Source: Phytoseiulus persimilis (Eukaryota > Arthropoda > Arachnida > Mesostigmata > Phytoseiidae). From it: DNA of 64,000 nucleotides. The stretch spans positions 4,526,001 to 4,590,000 of the forward strand of contig CM075101.1 of the NCBI GenBank assembly GCA_037576195.1, written 5' to 3'. Both the position numbers and the translations under genes were made by a program. Shown one piece after another: positions 23,564 to 37,610 of the stretch. Positions within the stretch are counted from its first letter, which is position 1; every line of letters begins with the position of its first letter. The notes under the pieces are model-generated. The model did not search any database, was not told where the DNA came from, and worked only from the letters and a program-made list of their open reading frames with translations.

Positions 23564-26500
23564 GGCGTATTCGCTGGTGGACTCAAGTCGAGTTTCGACA
23601 TTCTTGATCTCCATTCTTCTGATAGTCTACGGAAGCTTTCGGTGAGTTGATCCAGGAGAGGATTTTCCCACTTCCCTGCCGCTGCTTTTTTCTGTCCCAT
23701 CATTCGGGGCGATTGTCTCCTGTGATCTCACCGATGGTCGGGATGCCCGTCGGAGAACCATGAGTTTCGAAACGGAACTACCGATTCTCCGGCCACATGA
23801 ATGCATCGCCTCCGTGGCCCGCGTTCTTCGATCCACAACCTAGTTTCCTGCTCATCCGTCAGAAAAGACTGAGACGCAGCCCTGATTCCTTCACCAGAAA
23901 TCTTGCGCCATCCTGCGTGAGCTCTCGTCGATCAGGGCACTGAAACTCGTGGAACATTGCAACCTTCGGGCTTTTGTGCTCGTGATTCGACCCGAGCTTG
24001 GGATCAAGTTCGCCGCGAAGTCTCCTCCGTTCGGCTCTGTTCCTCAGAATGGAAACGATCGATACCATCAAGTTCAGCCTGTCGTGTTGTTCTTCCGCAA
24101 CGGACGATTCCTTATTCGATTCCCATGTGGACAGCGATTGCCGATACGGCGATAATCACCGTCCCCTTAATTGCAATGTCGGCGAATACAAACGGTGGTG
24201 CTACGCCGTTGCAGCCTTCTCCCCGTTCCCACTCAGAAAAGACGTGAATGCCTCCCATTGGTGTATGAGCTCACCACCGAGTCGCCTGGCACGCCACCGT
24301 TCTTCTCGAATGGCGTTGATATCGTAGTAAGTGTTAGATTTCCGAATCCACGAAAATGCTGTCAGTGAACAGAGCTTGCTCCAATTGTCGGTTGATAGCG
24401 GAAGCCAGAGAAGACCTTTATGCGGCCGCGGGAATTCGCGTGCGCGCGGCTGAAAGCGAAATTCCCGATGTCGACGCCATGTCATGCCGGCCGGCTTGTC
24501 GGTCGGTCGGACGGTCGGTGGCTCTGTCGGTTGTTTAGTCGAGTGATCGGTCGACGGGATGCTCGGCCAGTCGACGCTGGCATCAAAGTGTAGAGCATCG
24601 GAATCATTCGGAAACAAATGTAATGGGAGCCAGAGAGGAAAAGCTAGCGGCGACTGAATAACTGACCGGCCGGTTGACAGACCGACTCCCTTGGTTTGGC
24701 GCGATGTTTAACGGACTGCCTGTTTTGTCGCATCGCTCGACCCTCACAGTCTCGATTGTGCCGCTTCGGCCGCCCGAGTCAGCTTGCCCGCCCGCTCGTC
24801 CGGCCGTCAGTCAGTATGCCATTAGCTCTGTCGAGTCAACAGTTGGTACAGCGACTCGGAATGATCATCCTTACAGCAGCGGCAGCGCCGCCGATGAGTC
24901 TCGAAGTGGTTCTATTTTCAACTGCCGGAGTCTGAGCGCATCTACTTCTGTCTCTCATTTTCCTATCGTCTGTCAGTTTTCCAACTCGGAACAACCATCC
25001 TTCATTCTTCCGTCTTCGTCTCAGTCCTTCCTCTCCCCGTTCCGAGAAGCGTCATTCTCAAAGAGGCATTTCTAACCAGACCGAGGAGGAGGTACAGAAT
25101 GCGGAAAACTTCGGAGTTTGCCAGTTGAACAAAGCGAATCCAGATATTTTGTGTCGCAATGTTATTCCAACGAGCCCGGAGACGGATTTCGTTGGACGAT
25201 CGACATCTGACTCGTAGTGGGAGCCAACATAAACACAGATGAGACCAGACTCTTCCGTCGACACTAGTTTTATTCCGCCGGATTGATGGAAGTCATGGCA
25301 TGCTGGTTCAGGAACCATCCCAGCTCATGCAATCAGGACACTGAGCCATCCCGAACCATTGGTTCACCTCGCCTCGCTACCCTGTGAGGTCTAAAGAAGT
25401 TACAGGCCGGGATGGCGCCTGTTGGATTGCCAGATATTTTCGAACATCCTTCTTCGTTTTCGGCTCCGAGCCCACGGACGGGAACTCGATACATCCGTTT
25501 GAAACTCCGTGGAGTCAGATTGCATCCTGCTCTAATCTCTGACTTAGTGCTAACATGTTGGGAATTTCTCGATGGCAAGATCATCTCGGATTCCCCGAAA
25601 CACTCGAGCCTAGCCGGAATCGATTGGATCCATCGAGGAAACTCAAATTGCGAATTCTCGTTCCAGATCTCTCAACATGGAACAAGAGGCGAAAATGAGA
25701 GAGAAGGAGGCCCGATGCAATCTCTTGCGGGAAGGCGAGAAGGGCTCCTCGGATTCCAACAGTAAGTTTATCACATTTAGTTTACAGAACTGCTTTTCTC
25801 CGACTGGTCGTGGCACGTGATGTGGATTGTTACCGGTCTCCATCAGCTGGGCGACCGTATAGCGGAGCGGACAGCTCCGCTTGAGCTCATTACATTATTG
25901 AGCACTAAGTTCAGTGGTCGAGATGGAATCGCTTTCCTCTTCCTCGCCTTGCTCTCGTTCCATCTACACTGCCTTCGCTGTCTAGTATCTTCTTTGCGGG
26001 CATTCAATAGCGAAAACGATCTCCGAAGAAAGTCTAACGAAGTCGCCTGAGGTTCCCGGGCTGCACCAGAGGAGCATGGTCCCGAAACGGTTATCTCTAA
26101 CAGTAATGAATAGGTTTTCTGTCGTTCCCAGATGTTCAAACCCTGGACACGATGCAGGCCTTGTGTCTTCCTTTAGGGGCGAGTGTCTCCCTGCTCGTGA
26201 TGTTCTTCTTCTTCGACTCGATGCAGATGCTCTTCGCGGTGGCTACAGCGGTGGTGGCCACGGTGGCGCTGGCGTTTCTCCTGCTTCCTATGTGCCAGTA
26301 CATCATTAGACCGTGCTCCAACGGACAGAAGTATGTTGACCTTCCCACTTTCAGTCAGACATCCCAATTCACGTTACGTAGGTCATTATGAGATCATTGT
26401 CAGCACCGCGCTGCAGTGAGCTTGCTCCGTCCTGTCGAACTGCTTTAGGTGATCTTGTGGGAAGAGGCTGGAAAGGGAGTTGTTGCTCCCCGGGCCGGGA

Positions 26501-28408
26501 GTAGTTCCAGATGAAATTTACACTATTGAGGAAATGTTCCCCGGAACCAGTTTTTCGGTGGGGAGTACTCCGGCGACCGATTCGCGAATCCTTTTGAACT
26601 TGAAACATGACAGCAGCAACCCTTCATGGAAGGTGATGGTGGCCTCTGTCCATCTGTACCTAGTTTTTTTGTAAAGCGGGCGGCGCTTCAACGATCCACG
26701 GGATCAATGAGTTCCAACCTCCATCTGAAACGAGCCGTCAAGAACGTTCTCTGCAACCGTTGTCGACATCACCAGTCATTGTTCTCCGATAACCATCAGC
26801 CGATCCCTGGGGTCAGCATTAAACATCGCATTTGGTGCAACACTGTGTTCGACGACTGAATGATGAAAAAATCGCCATTTCACGGGCGAACAAACTCATA
26901 TGCAGACATAGTGACCCGATCCCGGAGCTCTCCGTCGCGGAACTGTCTGTCCGAGTTACAGGAGCCGTCAGACATGCGTGTAGCATTGTATAATTTCCTA
27001 TTGACTACTGACTGCGTTCGCTTCATTTGCGATGTTGTTGAGGTCATTCGTGGTGTCCCAGAAGTGCTTATCGGCAACCGAATCCCAAAAAAGCCTCAGT
27101 GGGAGAAGTGTCACGCCGTGGCACTTTTCCGACTCGGCTCAGGCAGTCATAACCTGTAAAAAAATATCTCAAAGAGTGGTGAAGTGCTGTGAATGAACGG
27201 AGTAATATCTCGCGATCTTTGACTTCGACTTAAAGCCTCTCTTCGTCTCTATCGTCAGAATTTCGTTGGGAATCTGCGGAAGATTCACGGCAGCTGAGAT
27301 GGTGTCGTTCGCATTATCGCTCTGCATCGTATGCGTCTGGGTCCTTACCGGTCACTGGTTGCTGATGGATGCAATGGGGATGGGTCTCTGTGTCGCGTTC
27401 ATTGCTTTCGTCCGTTTGCCGTCTCTGAAAGTTTCAACTTTACTCCTCACCGGTAAGTAACTCCAGATATCCGGCAAAAATTGTCGGCAGCATAAACAGG
27501 AGTGAAAACAGATTCTCAAGGCATGCCCAACAACTACTCCGGGAGCGCGTTATTGCGTCTTCAGGTCACCAACCGTGTTCTTGTTTCCTCCACATGCAGG
27601 ACTCTTGATCTACGACGTGTTTTGGGTGTTTTTCTCGTCATATATCTTCAATGCAAACGTGATGGTGAAGGTCGCTACAAGGCCTGCCGACAACCCGGTG
27701 GGCGCACTCTCTCGGAAGCTCCACATAACGGCACAGAACGACGGTCCCAAACTGTCTCTCCCTGGGAAACTGGTTTTCCCGTCTGTACATCAACAAGGTC
27801 ATTTCTCCATGCTCGGTCTCGGAGATATAGTCATGCCAGGTAAGCGGGAAGGGGTATCTCACGATGGATTCTACAAGCCGCCACTTGCGTCCTCGACTAC
27901 GCTTCGGAGCCATGAGTTCCTGTTTTCGAAAATCCTCACTCTCAGAGGACTTGCGACACAAATGAGAAAGGAATCGAGTCGACAGCGAATCCTCATGGAT
28001 CAGGTCCAGGGTGTCACATGCTGGACAATCTGTCGGTCGATTGAGGTCTTGGCCTAAAGTTTCGCTCGTGTTCCAGGTTTGCTCCTGTGCTTCGTGCTTC
28101 GCTACGATGCCTACAAAAAAGCACAGCTTTTGAGCTCGGCTGAGGCTGGCGTTCCATTGCCGCCCCCTCTTCCCTTGTCTTTGTACCGGATCTCGTATTT
28201 CCATTGCTCGCTCATCGGGTACTTCCTCGGCCTTCTGACAGCAACCGTGAGCTCGGAAGTGTTCAAAGCTGCTCAGCCTGCATTACTGTATCTTGTTCCA
28301 TTCACTTTGCTGCCTTTGCTCGTTATGGCTTACCTCAAAGGGGACCTTCGTCGTATGTGGAGCGAGCCTTTCCACACAGTTCCGCTGTCGAAGCATCTCG
28401 ACGTCTAG
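23564..28408 (+). CDS. SPPL3: SPPL3, GxGD intramembrane aspartyl protease (first exon missing)
   Basis: Six exons join in phase: 23564-23641, 25667-25761, 26132-26330, 27259-27452, 27600-27839 and 28077-28408, about 378 residues to the stop. SPPL3 is a Golgi multi-pass protease that sheds type II glycosyltransferases and so tunes N-glycosylation. Exon order matches the family exactly: [16 protein letters not shown] then [32 protein letters not shown] and [20 protein letters not shown] and [26 protein letters not shown], carrying the first catalytic Asp; [11 protein letters not shown], carrying the second; and [14 protein letters not shown], holding the PAL motif. The protein ends [19 protein letters not shown]. 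About ten residues before AYSLVD, including the start Met, lie on an unlocated upstream exon. The second intron is long (about 2 kb) and holds a CGGT-rich tract. Everything visible looks intact. Confidence 0.93.
24499..24535 (+). repeat. CGGT-rich simple tract in an SPPL3 intron
   Basis: Repeated CGGT units (GGTCGGTCGGACGGTCGG). Similar GGTT/GACC units recur near 24665. It explains the Thr/Pro-rich shadow frame on the minus strand. Confidence 0.7.
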
Positions 28409-31400
28409 CTGCAATCTTTTTCTTCTGTTAGTTTTTCAATCAAGGTGGCAACCTCATTGTACATGAACAAACCGTGCATAATCTGTACATAATCTATACA
28501 TACATGAATATACACTTATATATATAGGATAAACATACATATATATACATATATGTTTGGATATACGCGCGTGAAGAAATGGAAGGACCATCCCCTCTTT
28601 TCGCGATCATTGGTTGCATCGTTTCATACGGTGCCGTGTGTGTGTGAGCGTGTGACTGTATGATTAGCGTCCCGTTGCGTCAGGCAGACGAGAAGACAAG
28701 GGAACCCGTCAATACCATGGTCACGTCCTGCCAGTTTCTCGTCCCAGATGAATTGATGCACGCTGCAAATTCGAACCTCGTTCATTACAGTTTTACTTCC
28801 ATGTTTCCTACTTTTCTCTGCAGACGGGCTCGCGAGCTTTTATTGACGTTTTTCGGGAATCCCTCAAACAATCACAAAATCCAGCGAAAAGTTATGATTA
28901 CTCAGTCAATGGTCTCTCTATTTGATCGAACCCTGATTGAGACCTTCTCTTCTTCACATTGTTATGAAGTCAAGAAATTCTCTCGTTGGGCTCGCGAATA
29001 GATAACGTGTACTCTGTTGAACGATGCTCGCGGGTTTCTACATCGCCTTCAGAGGAAATCAAGAGGCTTACAGGAGGAAACAAAGCTGAAAAACATCTGA
29101 GTGTTCAGAAATCCTACGAAGATCGCACATTGATCGAGCCGTTCCTGCTAAGTCTTTCCAGAAGCCACGCAACTAGTCCGTTGTAGATGAATGGCGAGTC
29201 TATATGTTGACAGCTAGATGGCGTTACGGCATTGACTGGAAGGCTCGTTCAATTACTCTGAGACTGAACTCATTTCACAACGATCGGCATCGAGCGAGAC
29301 ATCCCCGCCGAACGCCGTCTCGGACAATGTGTGCTTGAGTTACTCGCTCCATAGACTCATAGGGAGCAGAAACACGATGATAGAGAAAGTCTAGAGCATA
29401 CGATGTTCTTGCTTAATCTCATCGCTCTTGAAAAACTCGAACGGATATCGGAAATCTCCGTCGCTGAATCGTTGAGGCAGCAGGTGCAGCATGTGATGAA
29501 TGTCTCGACCTCGTCCTTGTCGACGGGTGTGTTTACTTGGTCCGAATAGCCAGAAGAAGCAGAGTTCTTGGGGCTAGCAATCATGCTGATTATCTGAGTG
29601 ATGACGATTCTCAGTAAGAATTAGGGTAATGAAGACAGAGGATAGGTAGCTCGTAGCGGGAACGAATGATGTCGGTGCAGATGGATACTGGGCCGATGAC
29701 CTAGGAGGGCGAGGTTTAACGCGCACAAACCAGGCCCTGGGTCCAGGAGGACTTAACATACTTACTTATATAGCTGGAATCGAAGCGAACAACACAGCGG
29801 ACGAAAAAATCATCATTCAGAACTCACCTTCGATGGCAGTTATGGCGAGCATTCGAGCACAAGATTCTGCTGACGGAGAGTTTCTAGGCTGGTGATATGA
29901 AACAAACGTGATGGTTACTTGGCCGAAACTATAAGAGAGTGTCTGTTTCAGTTTCTCCAATGCGTGTAGCTATTTTAAAATTCCTCCGATCGTTTTTTTT
30001 GCTCGGAACGGGCTCTCGTGCTGTTCAAAGCTCGGTGTTCTCAACGCCAGGTCCCAATTTTCGACTCCGACGTTTCTAATCTTGGTTTCCAAACTTCACC
30101 AAAAAGAATAAAATCATGACTAGACGGAGCGGACCCTTGTACGTTTCTGTTTTTCATGCTCACTTCATCTCAAGATGTTCGCTCACAAGTGATTACGGAG
30201 TAATTGAGAGATCTTGCGAAGCTCGAACCGGTCGCGTGGTGATGAGCAAGTTTGTTTCGAAGTCTAATCTGTAAATATACTGAAGTTAAATCCAGCATTG
30301 GATGGATGGAGGGATGGAGGTCGCCCTCTCAGAAATTCGCGTCTGAGATCTTAATCTGGCTGAGCGCTCCACGTCAGAAATGGGGCAAACCATTTCAAAT
30401 TGTTCCAGGATTTCGTTTCAAGAATCAAATTTGCCGGAGTTTCATACAGACGTAGTTAAAACAAGCCGGATTGCTGATAACTAGTTTTAGAGAAATCGAT
30501 TCCAAGGAATTATGTAAAACTTACCGAGTGATGAGCGCAAGCAAAAGAAGATGGATTTTATGAGAGACAGATTGGACGGCACAGCAACGCATTTGAACTC
30601 TGCCGAAAAGTTTCGATGATTACTGAAATGTGCGAATGGTAAAATATAATAAACAAAACAACCAAACACTTGAACCTTTCAAGGAAAACAATTCTGATTT
30701 GTTCTCTTCTAATTCGCCATGGAAGATAATATCATCACTCAAACGAGAAAGATATCCGTGGCGTATTGTATGTTGCTGGGATAACACTGCTACGGGGCAG
30801 TTGATGACCTACGAGCGAACGAGTCACTAGGAATGTTCGTGACAAGATCCGTCCAAGCGACTAATTTCGAGGCTTAGGAGCATCGACTGCTGAGGTCATT
30901 CGCTCTGATATCAGAGTGAAGGCTGGTGACTCGACGTAACACATTTGAGAAGACCTGAGCCGTGTTCCGCAAGAACTGTGATGACTGGAGTGGGACTACT
31001 CATGCGCGACGGAATCGGGCGTCGAAGAGGCAGCTGCGAGTGATGCGTTCTGATAAACAGGTGCGCAGCGAATCGCATGCGTATGTGTCGGAATAGGTTC
31101 AGCGGCTTCCACTGCCCTCGAAACTAAGACCGGTGCCCTGAAGCGGTTGAGTTGGAGTCTGATGGCGCCCAATTCCCGTAAGCCGTGACCCAAGGAGGGC
31201 AAGGATCTCGCAAGTTTACCCCAGAGTTCTCCAAGCGAATCATGAACCGCGGACCGGATTCCTGCCGAACGCAAGACGCTTCCTGTGAAATCAACCGAAT
31301 CTCAAAAAAGAGGATGTAACTCGCACGACTCCGTGTTCAGAAGCAGACTCAGGCCTCGATTTGGTACACATCCGTCCAATTCCAACGTCCTCGAAATTCC

Positions 31401-33114
31401 ATGTAAACAGCGTGTTGTCGATGCCGTCGTTCACAAAAGGCCTGTTATGACATGTTGTTAGATGCTTATCCATCCTTCCCTCAATCGAAAAGGAAGGCAG
31501 ACTTTCCGTAGACGCATTTCAATGGCCTTCATGCTCCCTTGAGTTTTTTCAGTTACACTTCCTCGAACCATTCCATTTCTCCTAATTCTAGCATGAACTT
31601 CGAAACACATGGGGAGGAATAATTCCAAGAGAGGTCCCCATCGATGGAAACAGCTGGTGGAAGTCGTGCGTTTCTCGATTAGAATCCCTGAGTCCCTGTC
31701 ATAGTGTACCACCGGGTACCACCCAACAACCCACCCCCATCGGTGATCACAGGCATGGGCAAGGAGCAGACTGACAGGGAGCTCACTGTGTCCCTCTGCG
31801 GTTCGTTCGTTGCTCCAACAGAAGAGCTGTCCATCTGTGGATGGAGAACGAAAGAGAGAGAGAGAGAGAGACGTCCAACAAGCGAGAGCCCGAAAGACAG
31901 GCTCGCTCGCTTTCTCGGACCGTACGTCCGGGCCTCTGCCGAGTGTCTGTTGTTGTCGAGTCTGCAGCGTTAGCGAGGAAGATGATCTCATTGAATATTT
32001 TGAGATGATCTGATTGAGGAACAGGGAAAAGCATGTCTCGTAGTTCACCTGGCGATGGATGAGCGATCATATGCAATGAGCTTGGTTTCAAAGAACTGAG
32101 GAATTATTCAGATAAAGTTACATTGCCAGAGTCAGCGGTGAGAGCTAGCGCTTCTACTGCGCAAAGATGATGTATCGATTACATGTGTTCTTGGGCAAAA
32201 CAGAGAGAGAACGACGAAAACCAGTTCCTGGCCGCCCGAGTTCAACTGCAGAGCGACCAGCCGGCGAGTTGTCGCCTATCACGAGGCATCGAGCGTGATG
32301 AAACTATTACCTGAGAGCCCACAATACAGCCCACGTACATACGTAGCTGCTTGCTTCCGGGCTCATGAAGCCGACCTCATGGCTTCCGGCGACTTCTACA
32401 TCGAAGCATTGAACACCCAATCATGTGAATTCGGCGCTTCGCGACTATGGAGGTGCGAGCTACCAGGCGTGGGTCTTACGGATTCCCTGTGACAGGATTT
32501 CTCGCCCGTGTCTTCTTGCCTGAATCTACATCAAATATGCTGTTCCGTGAATCCAACCCTCTGAGGCGGCCCCGCGGATCACGTTGGCGGAGTCTCGTCG
32601 AAATCAGGGACCATGTTCTGCCACCGCTAGAATCGAAGGATCCTCGGACTGGAGATCGAGATTGGCCAACGAAATCGTGGTGGAGAAAAGAATCGGCCGT
32701 TTTCATCAATTTACGTTGTTTCGCTGTTTTGAATACCACGCAACAGGACCTGGTCTGTCGTCCTGGACAATCGTCCCGATCGGAACCTTGAAGAAAACCC
32801 TGCCCGAGTCAAGGAAAAATCAGAATCCGCGGTGCCGCGTCGTCCGTAGGATGTCAAAAAACTCTCGGGATTATTGTCATGATTAGCTGTGCATTCGGGA
32901 AATGATTCGATGTAGGGCATGTCCGTTTTTCAAGCTCATTCAAAGGCAGCGCTTCTGTGGGAGTACTCCATCCACCACTACTCGAGGTTTCGAGCTAATC
33001 TGACTAGCTGTTGCGAAGTTTATGACCGATAGGTATCCGAAAGTATGTACATTACATAATATTCATGGACATATAGGATCAAATCGGTTTAAAACAAGGA
33101 CTCCGTATTTCCGT
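28409..33114. other. Gene-poor region after SPPL3
   Basis: Just past the SPPL3 stop is an AT-rich patch near 28460-28560 with TATA/CATA repeats, probably its 3' UTR or flank; no clear AATAAA was seen there. Beyond that I recognise no gene. A minus frame ending at 30996 (APVYQNASLAAASS) and a 196-codon minus frame at 31458-32048 resemble no family. An AG microsatellite is at 31853-31870. Confidence 0.4.
31853..31870 (+). repeat. AG dinucleotide microsatellite
   Basis: Nine AG units in a row, flanked by imperfect repeats. Confidence 0.9.
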
Positions 33115-33123
33115 ATCCCCTGC

Positions 33124-33356
33124 AGGGGCGTACCCAGCTTTTTTTTGGGGGGGGGGGCCAAGGATGTGATGATGATCATCGTCGCGAGATTCCCATGACG
33201 CAATCAACATGGTTTTCAAACCTGTGACAATTTTCCTGATGAGATTGAATCTTTGTGGGACTTTTTCGTCCATCAAAGTAGAGTATAATCCACCCTTCCC
33301 AATATTACCGAAAAGGGCATAGCCCCCTGGCCCCCCCCCCCCTGGGTACGCCACTG
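33124..33356 (-). mobile_element. Small inverted-repeat element (MITE-like) with 9-bp target duplication
   Basis: The ends are inverted copies: GGGCGTACCCAG at the left and CTGGGTACGCCACTG at the right. ATCCCCTGC occurs directly outside both ends (33115-33123 and 33357-33365), which looks like a 9-bp target-site duplication. Runs of G and C lie just inside each end. The element is about 233 bp, encodes nothing and is related to the sequence near 44.99-45.2 kb, so it belongs to a dispersed non-autonomous family. The superfamily is unassigned. Confidence 0.8.
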
Positions 33357-33365
33357 ATCCCCTGC

Positions 33366-36300
33366 CAGCTTTGGTCGGATCAGTCGACATTGATTGCGAG
33401 ACTCAGATATGAAGTCCAACGCCGACCTCGTCACATTAGTGATAATTGAATATTTGAGCCCACACCGTTAAACCGAATCCTCAAAGTACATGTCCGGGTA
33501 CTTCATCGCCTTGTTCTCGAGTTTCAAGCTGTTCCGGAAGTCAGCATCTTCATCGACTCCTTGTGATAGAGCAGGCTCAGCTCGCTGCCGGCGGCGCTCA
33601 GTCCATCGTATTTGAGACGAAAGGTAGGCGTTTTTCTCGAGCGCGGAGGTGATTCCGGCGTCGGTCTGACCATACTTTGGCACGACCTCATGATGGGATC
33701 GCGGGTCCAGACCCATGAAGCCGGGTACTTTTCCATGGGCTTTTCAAGACATCTGTCGTCGAAAGTTTCTCTCTCATGCATCGAGCTTGAGGTCCACTAA
33801 TATGTCGGCTAGTTTGCTACAGATTTTCCAAGAATATCGCCATCATACCTCTCGGAGCCGACGACTCCGAGCAAGACAAGCGACGCTCGTATCAATACTC
33901 TGGGGTTTATCTATTGAGTCATGCTATGCTGTTTGAGCCCCAACGGCGAGAGATTCACAACCCGGAGACTCCACTCGTTGAACCACCCTCCCATTCCATC
34001 TTGAAACGGATTCACCTGCTTATTGTGTTAACTTGAGGCGACAGTGCGTTGGGAAATGTCGACTGAAGACAATGTATAGGAGAGTTATAACAGTTCGTTC
34101 ACAAGCACTGCTCTCCGGGAGCGGGAAACGTTCCGACTCCTAGCGAGAACTTGTGATGGTTATCTCCGGTATTTTCTTCACCGAGACCTGCGATGACATC
34201 CGCCGACGTTATGGCGATCGTGGTTGGGCGATCTGAAATCGTGCCGAATCCTGTTGATGCGCCCCGTGCAGATGTGAAGCTAGCGAACATAATCAGTGAG
34301 CTTCTGAAAACCTTCGAGAACGAAGATGTCGAAATTGATTATCAAGAGTCTTCTCCCTGGATATATGTGGAGGGGGTCCGACTATCGGTGAGGGCCACGA
34401 AGATCACGACCCCATTGCCGAGGGAAAGTCGGAATTCGACGACGAAAACGCAGGCTCAGCTGTCTCGATCGCTTTCAGTGCCGCTTCTGCGACAGTCGAT
34501 CAGGTGAGGATAGCGCTGTCTCTCTGCAGATTGCACAAACAATCATCCCATCCGTGAATGTGATCATTTCTTCCCTCGATGCAAATGGGATTCTCGTCCG
34601 ATCTTTAATCACTATGATCGATGACCTGCCACTATTCATTCTTCCGGACACCAAGCGATCTCGACACTTTTCGGGAGTCCGAGAAAAACCCAGAATCTTG
34701 CAGTGATCGCCTTCCGCAGTTAAAGCCTCTCGTTGATCGTCTGCGGGACCTCTGATCTCCGAATGTAGCAACAGGAATCACATTCCACGACATCGACTTA
34801 CGAATGATGGCTTGGAACCTGAATGAAGAATTAAAAACTCCCCGGTTCCAAAGCTCGGGCTTTTTTGGAAGCGAAAATAGATTCCCCGAACTCTTTGAAG
34901 AAATGACTCTTCCAGGACGAAAATCTGGGAAAGCTCAATTTTTGAGCGAAAAATCAAGTTGTCGTATCGATCCGGTAACTCCGTAGTCGTGTACTTTGGA
35001 CAAATATCAGAACTTTTCACTATCAGGAATTTGTCCGAATTCGGCTTCGCTGAGGAGATCAAGGTGATAGAATCGGAGACGACATTTTGTCAACAGATCA
35101 GTGATTTTTAAGATACTGATGCGATCGGTCGTCAAATTCGAGCTCTGGACCGAACCCAGCCGTTCCTCCAGCGAATATGGGGAATCCTTTGTCGCATCCG
35201 ATCAAATCAATACGAACTGGACCTGTTCGCCTAAGACGTTCCACGGGAAGTTTTCAAGGCTCCGTAGGGAAAGTCAATTATCGACCCATTGGCAAGTACA
35301 CCGAGAATATGCCTCATCCTTGTAGCAATCGATCGCAAAAAAATATCCAGAAACGGACCATTTTCACCGAGTTAATACCAAAAGGAAGAAGGGTAAGAAA
35401 ATTCCCAACTTACGTTGAACACCAAGTTCATACGCACACAACCGCCGAGCACTTGGATGTCATAATCGCTCAAAGAGAGAACATCTTCCTCATTACCGTC
35501 ATCGTCTGGGACCATTGCTGCCATTCCAGGTACAAAGACGGAGAAGCGATTCAGTTTTAAACGCCGTCTCGAGAGTGCTCTCCCCTATCATCAGTATACC
35601 GATGGCTCTGCCAAGACAGATCTCTGTTCAGCGCCAGAACTCATGCTCCGCTCCTTCTGAGGCCTCATAAGAAGTTTCCCATCGGAAACAATTTCCATCC
35701 GCTCTTAGCATCACTCAATTTATGAGCCGTCGACTACTGTTACAAACATTGCTTGTCTCCGCTCGGGGTCGTTGGATCTGAAATATCTGACGATGAAATT
35801 CTTGGAAAGTCGAGAATGAAACTGGCCGACCTCGGTGTGGACCCCGGGCTCGATGCATGAGCCCTACTTTCGATCACTGAGAGATCGAAGTTGGAAGGTT
35901 AAGGTGGCGCAGACAGAAACTTTTGAGCGCAGGTTTCTTTGAAAGTCCCAACCGTATATCCCACCACGGGCTCGTGCCGTCCTCGTGTTAGAGACGCCTT
36001 AGCGCTGGCTTAATATACCCAGCTAACTCCTCGGAGAAAAGCCTCCTTTACTCCTTGGAAGACGAGCTCTATTTTTTTTGAACTCAATCAGGAGGGTCAC
36101 TCACAGTTCTTTCGGACAGTGATTCGAGACGGGGTTCGATTCCTGGGAGTTACGACGAAAGCTGAGCTTCCACATATGAGACACCGAACCGGTTCCGTTC
36201 CCTCGTTTCGACTGTCACTATGGCAGAGAATTCTACCGCGCGATGTTACGATGGTGGGAAGGGGATGAGCTTCCTCAGAGCCGTCCTTGCAGAGCTTCAT

Positions 36301-37600
36301 AGGAGGTCATGGCGTTGAAACACAAAGCTTGATAACCCTTCGATTTGAAGACATGTTCAAGAATTTGGTCGCATATCAGTTCTACCAAGGCCTCCTCCTC
36401 TGCTGTGTTCAAGCTTTTGGCATGCACGCCATATTCAATAAGGAAGAAACACGACCCAGGGCTCTTCGCGAAGATCTTCGCTGAAGAGACAGACATCGAA
36501 TTTTTCGCTGAGAGTCTGGATGTGCTCTCTCACGTCTGATGGCAAACTACGATCAAGCTCCACTGGATCGGAGTGCTCCCCAAATTCTCATCTCGTAGAG
36601 ACCCCAGCCACAGGGTCATCTTTCAAGCACAAACATTCGAGATCTCTGCGAGCACGGACACTCGCGGAGCACGTTTTGAGCGGCGATTCTCCACAGATGA
36701 GATACGATCCGGGTCCGGAATCTATCCCGGGACAATCCAAAACTGAGCTCCAGGCGAAACCGGAATCAGCGCAGAACAATCATCTGCAGTCACACGCTTG
36801 ACGCACACTTCGACATCTGGGCGCCATGATTTGGGGAATATTTCAGGCCCCTCGCGGGAAAAAGTTGCCTACCCCTAATTCACGGAGAACAGTTCATCCT
36901 TCCGCCTCCTCAACCGACAGCCCACCGAAATCCTCCATGGCAGATAACGACAGTCATAACTCTCCCATCCGTATCGTCGCCGGGCAACTATTGCACTGAA
37001 CGCTTATCACAAGCCCCGAATCAGCTTATCTACCGGAGCTTCCTGGCGCAAGGAGCGATGTTTCAGGGCCGGACGGGAGAATCCTCTGAATTTCCGACAA
37101 GGCATTCACGGACGCACCTTTCAGAACACATTCTTCTGTCTCATTGCAGCTGATCACAACGAAACATGGGATTCGCGCCGCGGGCCACAGGGAATAGGCC
37201 AAGAAACGGTTGAGATATCGTGATATGGCTTGTTTTCAAAGCATTCGATGGAATGGGGGAGTTCCAACAGAAGGCTAGCATGCTGTATCGCATTACCGAA
37301 TGCTTGCCCCAGCGGGAGCTTGATCTTTCTGGAGAAGAGCAGTTCCAGGCACACAACATGCGAACCGTCTCGAATTCCGGTAATTGAATTCTGATAGATG
37401 AGAACTCTGGCCAAGTGGTTGGGAAGAAAGATTTCGAACTTTGGGAGTTTTCGATAAACTCGCGCCGAATTTGCTTCAGAACGAAAGTTTTCCAACGAGT
37501 GTGCGCTAGCATTCTACAATAAACGCGCCCTGGGGAATAAAAAAATAAATAATTTTATCGTTCTTTCTTCTCGTATTTTTTAACGTTTAACTGGTGAGCC
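33366..37600. other. Region without an assigned gene
   Basis: The minus frame at 33468-33716 (KYGQTDAGITSALEKNAYL, ending KYPDMYFEDSV) reads like real protein, but an overlapping minus frame does too, and I recognise neither. The minus frames at 37141-37512 are likewise unresolved. A plus-strand AATAAA cluster lies near 37536-37550. Confidence 0.35.
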
Positions 37601-37610
37601 TTTATTTATT
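37601..37610 (-). terminator. Candidate poly(A) signals for Rho1
   Basis: TTTATTTATT gives overlapping AATAAA hexamers on the minus strand about 800 bases past the Rho1 stop codon. The AT-rich stretch between is plausible 3' UTR. Confidence 0.5.

Noticed and set aside
36121..36160. GGTTCGATTCC resembling a tRNA B box
   Set aside because: No matching A box or acceptor stem at the right distance, so no tRNA.
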